This document shows positions 1 to 9,300 of a stretch of 64,000 nt of DNA, piece by piece. Origin of the DNA: Gliomastix tumulicola (taxonomy: Eukaryota; Ascomycota; Sordariomycetes; Hypocreales; Bionectriaceae); assembly GCA_001599755.1 (NCBI GenBank), contig BCHX01000012.1, positions 62,001 to 126,000 of the forward strand. Direction: 5' to 3'. The notes below the pieces were generated by a model that was not told where the DNA came from, ran no database searches, and saw only the letters and a program-made list of their open reading frames with translations. Each line of letters opens with the position of its first letter. The first letter of the stretch is position 1. A program made the position numbers and the translations under genes.

Positions 1-2
1 TG

Positions 3-296
3 ATTGACAACACTCTGGCTGACATGTTCCCCAAGGTTGATCCCCTCGACGACCCGTTCATCGACTTCGGCAACGAGGAGTGGGAGCCCATCTGCAGGGA
101 CGACAACAGCGGTGTCACGCTCTCCTTCATCATGGTCCTCGACCAGACCGCGCGGATCCACGTCCGCCGCCAGGAGATCACTGATACCCTCCACGAGTTC
201 GCCAACCGGTACCCTGTGGACTGGTTTGATCGGGATCTGCGGCGCGGGTTCGAGCTCCGCGGCGGTGGTGTCCGTTTCCGATTCCACACGACCTGA
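3..296 (+). CDS. 3' end of an unidentified gene (partial)
   Basis: An open frame enters from the left edge and closes with TGA at 294-296, giving the last 97 residues of a protein whose start lies outside the window. The visible part is acidic at first (many D and E, several prolines) and then basic, ending in a G/R/F-rich tail (GGGVRFRFHTT). I recognise no domain. Codon use is biased to C/G at third positions like the confident genes in this window, and two other frames have short competing ORFs, so the frame choice rests on the edge-to-stop openness. It could be a terminal exon of a larger spliced gene. Confidence 0.5.
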   Translation: MDNTLADMFPKVDPLDDPFIDFGNEEWEPICRDDNSGVTLSFIMVLDQTARIHVRRQEITDTLHEFANRYPVDWFDRDLRRGFELRGGGVRFRFHTT

Positions 297-2086
297 ATAG
301 TCACTACTCTCTAGGTTGATAGTGACTGTTCAGGTAGTGTGGGATCGGAAAATGGAATAACGCAGGTTTGATTGGTTTTTTTTCTTTTTTTTAATAACAT
401 GTCGGCACCACGGGAAGCGGTAGAGTACTAGAATCTTTGATCGGCCAAGTCGTCGAGTCCAAAGTCCTCTGCATACGCCCCGGGGCCCTTTCTTCGTGGT
501 ACTTCACACATATCATTTGATCTATGAAGTTGATAGTTAGACTTTTCATATCTAGAGACTAAATTGGAAATTAAGCAACAGGCTTACATATAAGTGCCCA
601 TAGAAACAAATTGAGCGTCGTCGGGATGCGCTCCGACAAGCCGGAGCTGTGGTGAATACGAAATACACCCCAGCGCGCGACAGCGAATATAACGCCATTT
701 GGGGCGCCGCCCTGTGTGTGGATCGTTCGTACGCATGGTGGGTGGGGGGTTCGTTTCGCGCGCAGCAGACATTCCACTAAATATGGCACGAAGCAGCAGC
801 CAAAGCACAGCCTAAATAAATTGCCAATTGAGACGAGTCATAACTCAAAACCCAAAGTGCCTGTAGCCAGCCCTATGACAGTCGAGGATGAAGAGGCAAA
901 GCAGCGCAGTGGGCCGAGACGCACCTCGTCTGACGTCATACAAATGTGGTATGAATCAGTGCAACGGGACCACCACCCACGCGTATGCCGTAATAACGGC
1001 AAACTCGGCAGATTGTCGCTCCCTGTAAGGCCCAGCCCTTGACTTGTACTTCATAGCAAACCCCGTGGGGGACATACATTCAGATCCAAGAAATCAGATA
1101 AGATATCATCACACGCTGGGAAGCTCACTTTGGCGGGGGATGGTTATGACGCAGATGACGGCTCGTAGATCCTCTGTGCCGCTGGCGATGAAGTTTCAGT
1201 CAGTTCAAGTCAGGCCATTCGCAAGTTGATATGATGAAGGGAACTTGAGCGCGGATATCTCTTCGCGACATATATGTACACTTGATGGAATATTCTCATG
1301 TCGTGGACGCTGACAGACTTTGGTGCTCAACCTCGTCGATGTTATCTACAGTAAATGCGAAGAAGCGACGACCCTGCCTGCCCTCTTTATTATAGACGTC
1401 CCGAAAGAGACTACCGCACCACAACCATGGACATGACTTCAACAGCCTTTGGCGTTACCATCAACCTACTACTAGCGTGGGCTCTGTCCGCCTTCATTGC
1501 GCGAGCGGAACATGTCTACGTGAGAGAAGATTACATACTCTCCGAGTCAATGCCCATAGGGCGTAAGGCCCCCCCGGTCCCATTCCAATCACCGAGTCGT
1601 CCCGTTTTGGCCTCTCTATGACTAACGTGATACATTAGGCCGAGCGCGATATTAGTCCTTTCGACATTTGGGTGACGAGCAGGGCCTGGCACCACGAGGA
1701 TTCAGGATTTCCACTCTCTTGTATTTTCCTTGGACAGCCGAGAACGTGGTGTCGTCCTCTGCAGCAGGCATGCAGATGGATGAGTGAGATTAGATACGTT
1801 CCGGAATTTGAAATGAATATGATGACTTTTTGAAGACAGCCTCCAACTAAAATATATGTAACCTTGTCGACCTGTAGAACCTAGGTTCCTGGTTCTTCCC
1901 TGAATCCCACGACAACTTCAACAAGCGATAGCGCCGGACTGATTGGGGAAAATACGCCTTGCGGCTCGACATTCTTCCCTCCTGGTCTCTGCTACTGGGA
2001 AATACATGAGCAACTTAAGAAAAAAAATTGAGACATGAATCAAGGCTAAAAAATGGCAAAAAAAGAAGAGGGTCATATATAGGAAA
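297..2086. other. intergenic, no confident gene
   Basis: About 1.8 kb with only short ORFs on both strands. The single item worth noting is a short frame opening with an ATG at 1427, listed separately. The rest is moderately AT-rich with homopolymer runs (for example T-runs near 375-395) and I see no RNA gene or repeat. Confidence 0.5.
1427..1621 (+). CDS. possible small secreted peptide or exon
   Basis: A 64-codon frame begins ATG GAC ATG and encodes a short N-region, a hydrophobic stretch (roughly residues 8-24, LLLAWALSAFIA) and an A-R-A-E boundary that resembles a signal-peptidase site, followed by a short basic, proline-rich tail. A fungal small secreted protein or the first exon of one is possible. 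No cysteine pattern follows and no convincing downstream exon was found, so this may be chance. Confidence 0.2.
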   Translation: MDMTSTAFGVTINLLLAWALSAFIARAEHVYVREDYILSESMPIGRKAPPVPFQSPSRPVLASL

Positions 2087-2224
2087 AGCCCGATGCGGGG
2101 GTCGAACCCGCAACCTTGAGATGGTGAACCCTTATAAGCTGGCAGTTGTTAGCGAGAATTCAGTGGACAAGGCAAAGTTCAGTGTACTCACAGTCTCACG
2201 CTCTACCGATTGAGCTAACCGGGC
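2087..2224 (-). tRNA. intron-containing tRNA, Lys-like body, anticodon reads GTG
   Basis: On the minus strand a complete cloverleaf folds: acceptor GCCCGGT pairs with ATCGGGC, D-arm GCTC/GAGC, anticodon stem TGAGA/TCTCA, T-arm GCGGG-TTCGACC-CCCGC. A 65-nt intron (2123-2187) lies at the canonical 37/38 position, and its 3' end carries CAC, which pairs with the anticodon as in a bulge-helix-bulge. With that splice the anticodon (2189-2191) is GTG, which would decode histidine, while the body resembles fungal tRNA-Lys and lacks usual tRNA-His features. T-runs downstream could end Pol III transcription. Isotype is therefore uncertain. Confidence 0.75.
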
Positions 2225-2599
2225 GGCTGTTGTTAATTCCAGTGGTCTTGTTTCACACTAAGGAGGTCTCCCATAGCCATGCACTCCTTCCACCTGCAAT
2301 TTTCCACCTCCAATCAATGATCTACATCGCTCACGGTCTGACGGCCACGACGTCCTATGCTTCGCATGTCAAACCATTAGATTTCATTCATTTTTGATTG
2401 CTTTTGACCGCCAACTGCTGCCTTGCATCAACGCGGTCTGGCACATACTTACTAGTAGTTAGAGGACGGGTAAAAAGATGTCTACACGTGGATTGGGACA
2501 ATGGCACTGCAATGACACAGTACCATGCATGTATCATGATTCATACTAGTATTGCTATGGTCCCGTAGAAAGAAAGCGCATGGAGTCCTGCTCCGACCT
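2225..2599. other. intergenic between tRNA and hypothetical gene
   Basis: No ORF, RNA or repeat can be supported here apart from two copies of the palindromic 8-mer TACTAGTA (2450 and 2544), discussed as a finding. Confidence 0.5.
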
Positions 2600-3184
2600 C
2601 TAATCCTCCAGAGGGGTATGGATAAACTCCCAGACTGTACTCCCGACCTGCCATTCCTCATTCAAGAGGTGGGCATCCCTGGTTAGCCTCTGTAGAAACC
2701 CAAGGGTATACACGTCCATGATTATTAACTCATCCGCCTCAGGGGGCGGGTCGCTACAGGGTTTGGCAACTAGGACCCTTCCGTTCGCCCCCCGAAACTG
2801 GGCGTGGAAGTCCCGAGCGGGTGTCATGTGGTACTTGGCGAGTTGGTTGACGATTTTCGTGTCGACGAAGGACTCCCTGTCGCGGCGCCACTTTAGCAAG
2901 TCATCTTTTGGCAGAACGGCAGCGGGGACCCAGGCGGAGTGCATGTTGATGCCCTTGTCCTCCGCCGTAACCGCGTTGCTCTTGTCGTTGTTGAGCGTGG
3001 GCACAGAGGTTCCGTCAATGCGACGATTCGGCATGTCGGCGCTGTCAATGTCATCCGATGTGTCGGTGCTATCAATGTCAGCATCTGGGCCGTGCGAGTA
3101 CAGGTTGTCGCAAATGTGAAGGTCCGCCCCATCCGCAATGTCGAGGCAGATCCAATCCGGCTGGGACGGGAAGGGGGGCTGCAT
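2600..3184 (-). CDS. hypothetical protein, 194 aa
   Basis: Single uninterrupted frame. The N-terminal third (residues about 12-55) is rich in D, S and T with repeated short D/S/T-D units (DADIDSTDTSDDIDSAD), so it is acidic and probably disordered. The C-terminal two thirds look folded, with aromatic and charged residues (WRRDRESFVDTKIVNQLAKYH) and an ending VWEFIHTPLED. There is no signal peptide or membrane segment. I do not recognise a family. The ATG chosen is the first in the frame; the upstream minus-strand sequence has no in-frame continuation with coding character. It is isolated from neighbours, so its context gives no functional clue. Confidence 0.5.
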   Translation of the reverse strand: MQPPFPSQPDWICLDIADGADLHICDNLYSHGPDADIDSTDTSDDIDSADMPNRRIDGTSVPTLNNDKSNAVTAEDKGINMHSAWVPAAVLPKDDLLKWRRDRESFVDTKIVNQLAKYHMTPARDFHAQFRGANGRVLVAKPCSDPPPEADELIIMDVYTLGFLQRLTRDAHLLNEEWQVGSTVWEFIHTPLED

Positions 3185-3927
3185 TTTGCTTCGTTATTGG
3201 AACGCCGGCTAGAGGTTGAGTTATGGAGAGTGTCAGTGTTAAATACTTGGTAGGATCCTTGAAATTGGTCTGTTTGGTGATGAGGTTGGAAGTTAGCTCA
3301 ACATTGAGAGGGCAGAGTGGACTTATATAGGTGGTCAATAAAGACCAGTCAGTTCAAGGCCAGCTCGAGAAGAACAGCCCTCACTTTACCTTGAATAAAC
3401 CGCCCAACGGCTTATGACAGGAACTGTACAGGTAGGTGTTCAGCGTGATCAGGCAGAATATGACCGAACTTTGGATCAGGCTCGAGCTCGAACTAAGGTG
3501 TAAAGATACATAATGAAGACCATGATGTTGAATGCTACTAAGACCTTCCCGTCAACCATGGGAGGTTCTCAGGCGTCCACGTGGACCTGCACCAGTGCAT
3601 ACTAGTACTTAGGGATGTGCTACTAACTAAGGTAGTGCTCAGCTACGGAAGGCGACCGCCAGACGAGCACCTTCCCCGCTTCCTTGCAGACGTCATCAAC
3701 TGGTTCGCTATCAGTAGAAGGTACGGAGAGGGTACGGAGTACTAGTAATTGGCGGAATTTCCATGACTTACCTAAGCAACACTTCGAATATAAATTTCTC
3801 CCTCTGCCCCTCTAGAACCTTCCCCGAGACTTCCCTTTCTCTCACCACGTCGGCCGCCTGAGGCTCCAAACCTCTTGCGGCCGACAACCACCTATTCTAC
3901 ACCTCTTATGTCTTTTCACAATGTCAA

Positions 3928-3964
<37 letters not shown>

Positions 3965-4020
3965 GGTTCTGCCAATCCCTTTCCCTTGGCTGTGGTTTCG
4001 CTAATTAGTAGATAGTAGTC
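3185..4020. other. intergenic
   Basis: No supported gene. Contains two TACTAGTA palindromes (3600, 3740) and pyrimidine-rich stretches around 3800-3960. Confidence 0.45.
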
Positions 4021-4165
4021 ACCTGCTTGAGCAGGTCGGTTTTCCGATTAACCAACAGTCGGGGGGCGAGCAATCAGGTCAGTCTCAGTGCATTACGGCG
4101 GCCAATGCACACGAACTGACCACCTGCTAACTTTCCATTAGGCTCAGTGATTTGCTCGCCCCTGC
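4021..4165. repeat. hairpin-forming inverted repeats
   Basis: A 6-bp palindrome ACCTGC-TTGA-GCAGGT sits at 4021-4036. Just beyond it, GGGGCGAGCAA (4063-4073) is matched exactly by its inverse TTGCTCGCCCC (4152-4162), and inside those arms CAGGTCAGT and ACTGACCACCTG, then GTGCATT and AATGCAC, also pair, making a long imperfect hairpin of about 100 nt. A degraded copy of the same words recurs near 4360-4405. It may be a miniature element remnant or a structured regulatory region. Confidence 0.5.
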
Positions 4166-4439
4166 ACACGTCAGAGCGGAGACGGTGTGTATAGGGACCG
4201 CCAGAAGTTATGGACTAATGTTCAATCACAAGGTCACACGATCATTGCGCACTTTGAGGCGAGGAGAGACCGTTGGGCCTGCGAGGGGTCTGTCAGTCGG
4301 GCTGCTTCAATCGGGCTGCCTCAATCAGGTCTGCGAGGGCTCTTTCAAATCGGGCCCCATCAACCAACAATCGGCACGAGCAATCCAGTCAGACTCGGTG
4401 CAGCATAGCGCTCCCCCGCTCGAATTTCGTGGTGGCGCC

Positions 4440-5850
4440 GGATGTCACAATGGATAATCTGCAGCCAAGTCCTACGTCTCCCCTTCCCGGGGAAGATACG
4501 GATGCAGTTCAACGACTAAACGGTGATGGGTTTCAGCGGGTGTAGCGTTCTGCGTGATCCTGCCGGGGCTTAAGATATAGTCTGCCCTCCGGTACGCGTC
4601 TATCATCCATCACGCCACCGACGAGCCCGACGTCGGCGACCTCACCGCCTGCCTGCCAGCTCAGCCTTGGCCAGTCAGTGTTTCTTCTACTCACAATAAC
4701 CATCCTGCCTCAAGATGTAAGTCCATTACCTTCCAAGTGCCTCTTCTTCCGTACAAAGGGTGTATTTAACTGACTAATAGTTGCTTGAGAATTTAGGTTC
4801 TGGCCAATGGCCAATCGAATCCGGAGGAACTGCCTCTCATTTAAATATGCAAAGCTCGAAGCTATGCCTACAGCACTCGCCCGGTTTCCTTACCCCATAT
4901 CCATCTTTGCCTGATGGTCCAGCAAGTCAGCTTCCCTATCGACCAACCATCAGGGCGAACCACAGGCTGGGAGAGTCTTCAATGCCGCCACCTGCATGTT
5001 TGAACACCCAATTCCGAGCACTTCAAAAGTCAATCAAGGCAGTCCAGTCAGCTCCTACGGCAAGTCAACGATTAGCTCCAATTCACACCAAGGATTTCAC
5101 CAAGCCAACCAAAACTCGCAACAGCATCCCGGCCTTGCATCGCACACTCTGATCCGGGGACAGGGACAGGCACTAGCGACTTCCATTTCTCGCCTCAGGC
5201 AGACATAGACCGCCAACAGTGCGAGCAGTATTTCTCTAACAAAGAATCCCGGCCGAGCGGGTATGCTTCCCTACCAACGACCAAGCAAGCTCCTGCGCCC
5301 GAATTTGGCAAGCACCATTCATCTTCTAGCGAATCGCGGTGTCTGCTGGCCGTCATACAAGCACAGTATCGAGTGCAAAGAGCATCAAGTACAAAACGCC
5401 TCTACACCGATTGAAGCACACCGTGCTCAGATGAGATCTGTCATTGTTAAAAGCCACCAACCAAGACAGTAACAAGACTTCTTCAGCTGTTTCTTCTCAG
5501 ACAGTCACCCGTCCACGGCTCTTGGGTATCGTCCTTACTTTCGAAAAGAAGACCTAGAGATCACCAGCCCGGCATCCGCCGAGGGCAACAAAGACATCTC
5601 GCTACTGACCGAATGCAGCGCCTGCACCCTCGGCCGTCTCAGACATTTCGAATATGGCTGCCGAGATGGCTAGCGCTCATGACCTCGTATCCTAGGTCGC
5701 CTTATCGAACTCCACGCCTCCCTCGTGTCCAACGCATGGTCTCAATTCCTCGTCCTTGACAACTCTCAGCGTAAGCTCACCAATCACCTATGCACTGCCT
5801 CTTCTTCAGGTAGCGGTATGCTAACCAGTTTCCAGGCCTCATTTCATCGG
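4440..5850 (+). pseudogene. eroded coding relic, possibly a regulator
   Basis: Coding-like plus-strand frames appear in pieces: an ATG at 4450, an 82-codon stretch from about 5172 to 5420, and a stretch from about 5553 to 5775 that reads through with only two stops (TAG and TGA) and then meets an intron-like GTAAGC. The last piece contains a Cys-spaced segment (LLTECSACTLGRLRHFEYGC) followed by LGRLIELHASLVSNAW, reminiscent of C-terminal regions of fungal Zn2Cys6 regulators, but this is a weak impression. No open frame joins the pieces. I read it as a decayed gene. Confidence 0.3.
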
Positions 5851-6394
5851 GCTTCTCCTAACAGACCTGGCCAGGCCAGCCAGTCCCAGTAAAAGATTCC
5901 TCCAGAGGATGCTCCCCTCGTTAGCCATAATACACCTCCACGATAGCGACGACAGAGACGCTCTTTTACCCGATCAGCAAACCATATACAACCCACTCGG
6001 CACTGGTACAAGCTGGCTCGTATCCTCGCCTGAAGCTCCTCTCTCAGCAAAGAAGCAGGACGGCTGTGCAGGTTGGACTGGGTGCAGCACGACGCGCTCC
6101 CGCTGAGACTTGTTGATGGTCTCGGCGGACGTCTATAATGTCGTGGTGTCTGTTCGAAGGAGAACCAGCTTTTGGGGTGCAGTTTTGATGGAATAAGGTC
6201 ACGGATTGTGTTTGGGCTGGAGCCAAAAGGCTGTGCGTGAGACTAGGACTCAGCTCTGGTCGCTCAGGAATGGATTATACGGTTATTCAGATGGCCACAT
6301 CGTTAAATGAGACGAGAATTGATTGGCAACGGGCCTTTATATGTTTGGCAGTCGTCCAAAGATGCCGTATGTGTACAGACTGTGTGACCCCAAG
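5851..6394. other. intergenic
   Basis: Downstream (3') flank of the large minus-strand gene. Short ORFs on both strands only; nothing supported. Confidence 0.45.
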
Positions 6395-9300
6395 CTAGTC
6401 CGTGAGTCTCCCCTCCAAGTCCTGCTTCTCCGAATGCCTCGTCTTATCAGGGTCCAGAAGTGCCGTGATTCTAGGGATCACGCCTACTTCCCGTCGGCTC
6501 AACCCCTCCTCTGGGCTGCGAACATCAGCATCGCCAATCCCGGCGCCCCTGGCTCCGTCTTCGTCTGGGCTCAGGGGCAATGGCCACTCTTGCTCCTCGG
6601 GGATGTCGGGAGTCTCTTGCCACTGCGGGGAAGAGAATCCCACGGGATAGCTCCCGCCCCGAGAGTGTGACGAGTGCGTTTGTCTTCGACGTATCTGACC
6701 CGGGGTCAGATCCCAGCCCTCCTCGCCCGTTCCCGTGCCCGTGTCATCTCCAATTCGCATGCCCGAACTGGGGCGACTGTAGTCGTCTTCCACTGTCGAA
6801 GAAGCATCGGCCTCCTTCTGATTCGACCAGGGGAGAAGCTTCCGGAGAGGGCGCATAAAGCGATCCAGAGGATAGTCTCTCTTACGCTTGCCAAATCTCT
6901 GGCCGATCGATCCCCACGAGGACTGGCTGGCCATGTCGTTGTCGGAATCCGTGTCTGAATCTAGCCCCTTCTTCTTCTTCTTCCTCCGGCCTGATGTATC
7001 TTCGTAATACTGCCACAGCCTCCTTAGCCCGGGGATCTTGGCGTGGAAAGACCAGATCCCGAAGAGTCGGGCATAGGTAGACGGCCGGGAGGTGACGGTA
7101 TCGATCGACTGCTTCTGGACGATGTCGGAGTTCGTGTCCTGATCTTCGTCGCTCACGGCCGATCCTGTCCTTGATTCGCCGTCGTCGAAATCCAGGTAGG
7201 AGTCGCGGCCTTCTTGATCCTCCGTGCCTAGACGAGAACGAAGCTTCGGTAGTAGGTGCTTGCTGACTTTATTCGAGATCTCGTTGATGTAGAAGCCGAG
7301 GAATGCCACGAAGAAAATGATGCCGAACGAGATGCCAACTAGAGACGGTCAGTATTAGTCCGAAGGTCATAGGGGCTCCGAACACGCGACATACATAGAA
7401 GACTCATGACACGTCCCAGTGGCCAGCTAACTTCGCCGGTCTCTTCGTTATGGGGGAACGCATCGATTTGGATGGCGAAGATGCTCGACATAAAGGACAG
7501 GGGGAGCTACAACAGGTTGTCAAACTTGCTTGGCATGGATATTGAATCATTCAAATCACTTACGAAGAACACGGTAACAATGGTAAAGACCAAGGTAATC
7601 TGCAGAGTTCAAAGCTTAGCATGAGCGTAGGCACCAGGTGTTACAAATGGTGAGGTCTTACCTTGCTCTGGCGCTGCGTGTACTCGGACCCTTCGCGGGC
7701 AAAACGCGCCTCCCAGATGTTGGCTTGCTTCTGTCTGTGGCTCAGAAGCCCGTTGATCTAGGTGACTTGTTAGCATACACCTCCGCATGCTTTCGCAACG
7801 ACAACGACGCCTATATCGTGACTGGGGTGTCTATCTACCTCTCCCTGGATCTTCTTGGCGTATGCGATCATTTCTTTGATCGTGGCAATGTTGCGGTCGA
7901 CCAACAGGAGGTTCTCCTTGGCTTGCAGCCAGGGCTTGGACCTGTTGTCGGTTTTGGGCTCCGAGAGCCCCTGGTCAGAGAATTGCACCGTTCCCTTGCC
8001 CTTTCGCGTGGTGCCGACCCTCCGCAACGCTGACTGGAGAGTTTCTGATCTCGCCGGAAATCCTGGTGACGCGAGGCCGTTCAGATTTTCGTCCGAAGAG
8101 AAGCCGTGTATCGAGGATTCCGGGGTGGTGAAATCGTCCCCAGGTCTGTCTTGGCCCTGGTCGCTGGGCAGGAGACGCAGGAACTTCTCGAGGGCCTCGC
8201 GCTGCTTGTTCATAACCTCGTGGCTTGTCTTGAGCTCGTCTTGGATATCGATGATCTCGGCCAGCAATTGTGTTTCGGTGGTGAGTTGGAAGAGGTCGTT
8301 GGTCAACTTGGCTCTCGATTTCTTATCCAATTCGCCTGCGTTAAGCTTTCGGACCAGGGCCTTGAAATCGTCGAACTTCTGGGCTTGCATCTCGGCCTTT
8401 GCACACGTCAGCTGCTGCGAGCCAGGACTCTTCTCTTGACTGGAGGGTCATGAGGTGCTGCTCTGAACTCACAATAAGGGTGATGCTTGACTGAAAGCTT
8501 TCGTACATCGTGATGCCAAGGGGTCCAGGTCGGCGCAGGAAGTCGATGCTGCCTCGAATGATAGCGTTGGCGAGATCCAGAGGACCATTGATGAGCTGTC
8601 GTTCGTCGTTCTCACTCAGCACGTGCTGCCTGAGATAACGCTCCAAATTGTAGTCCTCTGTCTGGTCCCAAATGTTAGGAAGGCTCGTGACTACAGTCTG
8701 CTCGTCTTCAAGAATCCACAGCCAAAGCTGATCGATCATCAGCAGCGGGTAGTCATCTCTCGTCACGGGCCGTCCGTTGGCCCAAAAGTGTTTCCTCAAC
8801 TGTGCGCCTGTCTTCTCTGCTCTCTTCCTCTCCCTGCTAGCCCATCTGAAGATGACCTGACTTGTATCGCGTCGCTCCGTATCTTCCAGCATGTGGTATG
8901 TAAACTGGTCGAGGGTCCGGCGGCAGTGCAATGGAAGAGAATCGTTGAAGTAGGCTTTGAGTAGCAGTGACGTTTCTTCGGACCCTGGGTGGGAAGGGTT
9001 CTTCATCTGTTTGCTGAGCTTCTTGCGGTTCTTGTGCTTCTCAAATCCAAACACGGGTATCTAAATACACGCAGTGAGCGGAGGAGACTCCTAAGAAGTT
9101 ATGGAACTCGGGACGATACGCACGAATAGGGCTGTGACAGTCTTCTTGGCGTTGCTCTGCTGGAGAATTTCCGACTTATCTAAAGGGTCATAGACCTGCA
9201 GCCGTTAGCGTATGAGTGACACATGTTTCAGAGGACTGGCCAGGTACCTGTTTGTATCGCACAGCGTCCGGTACAATATGACGATCAAATGGCACCGACC

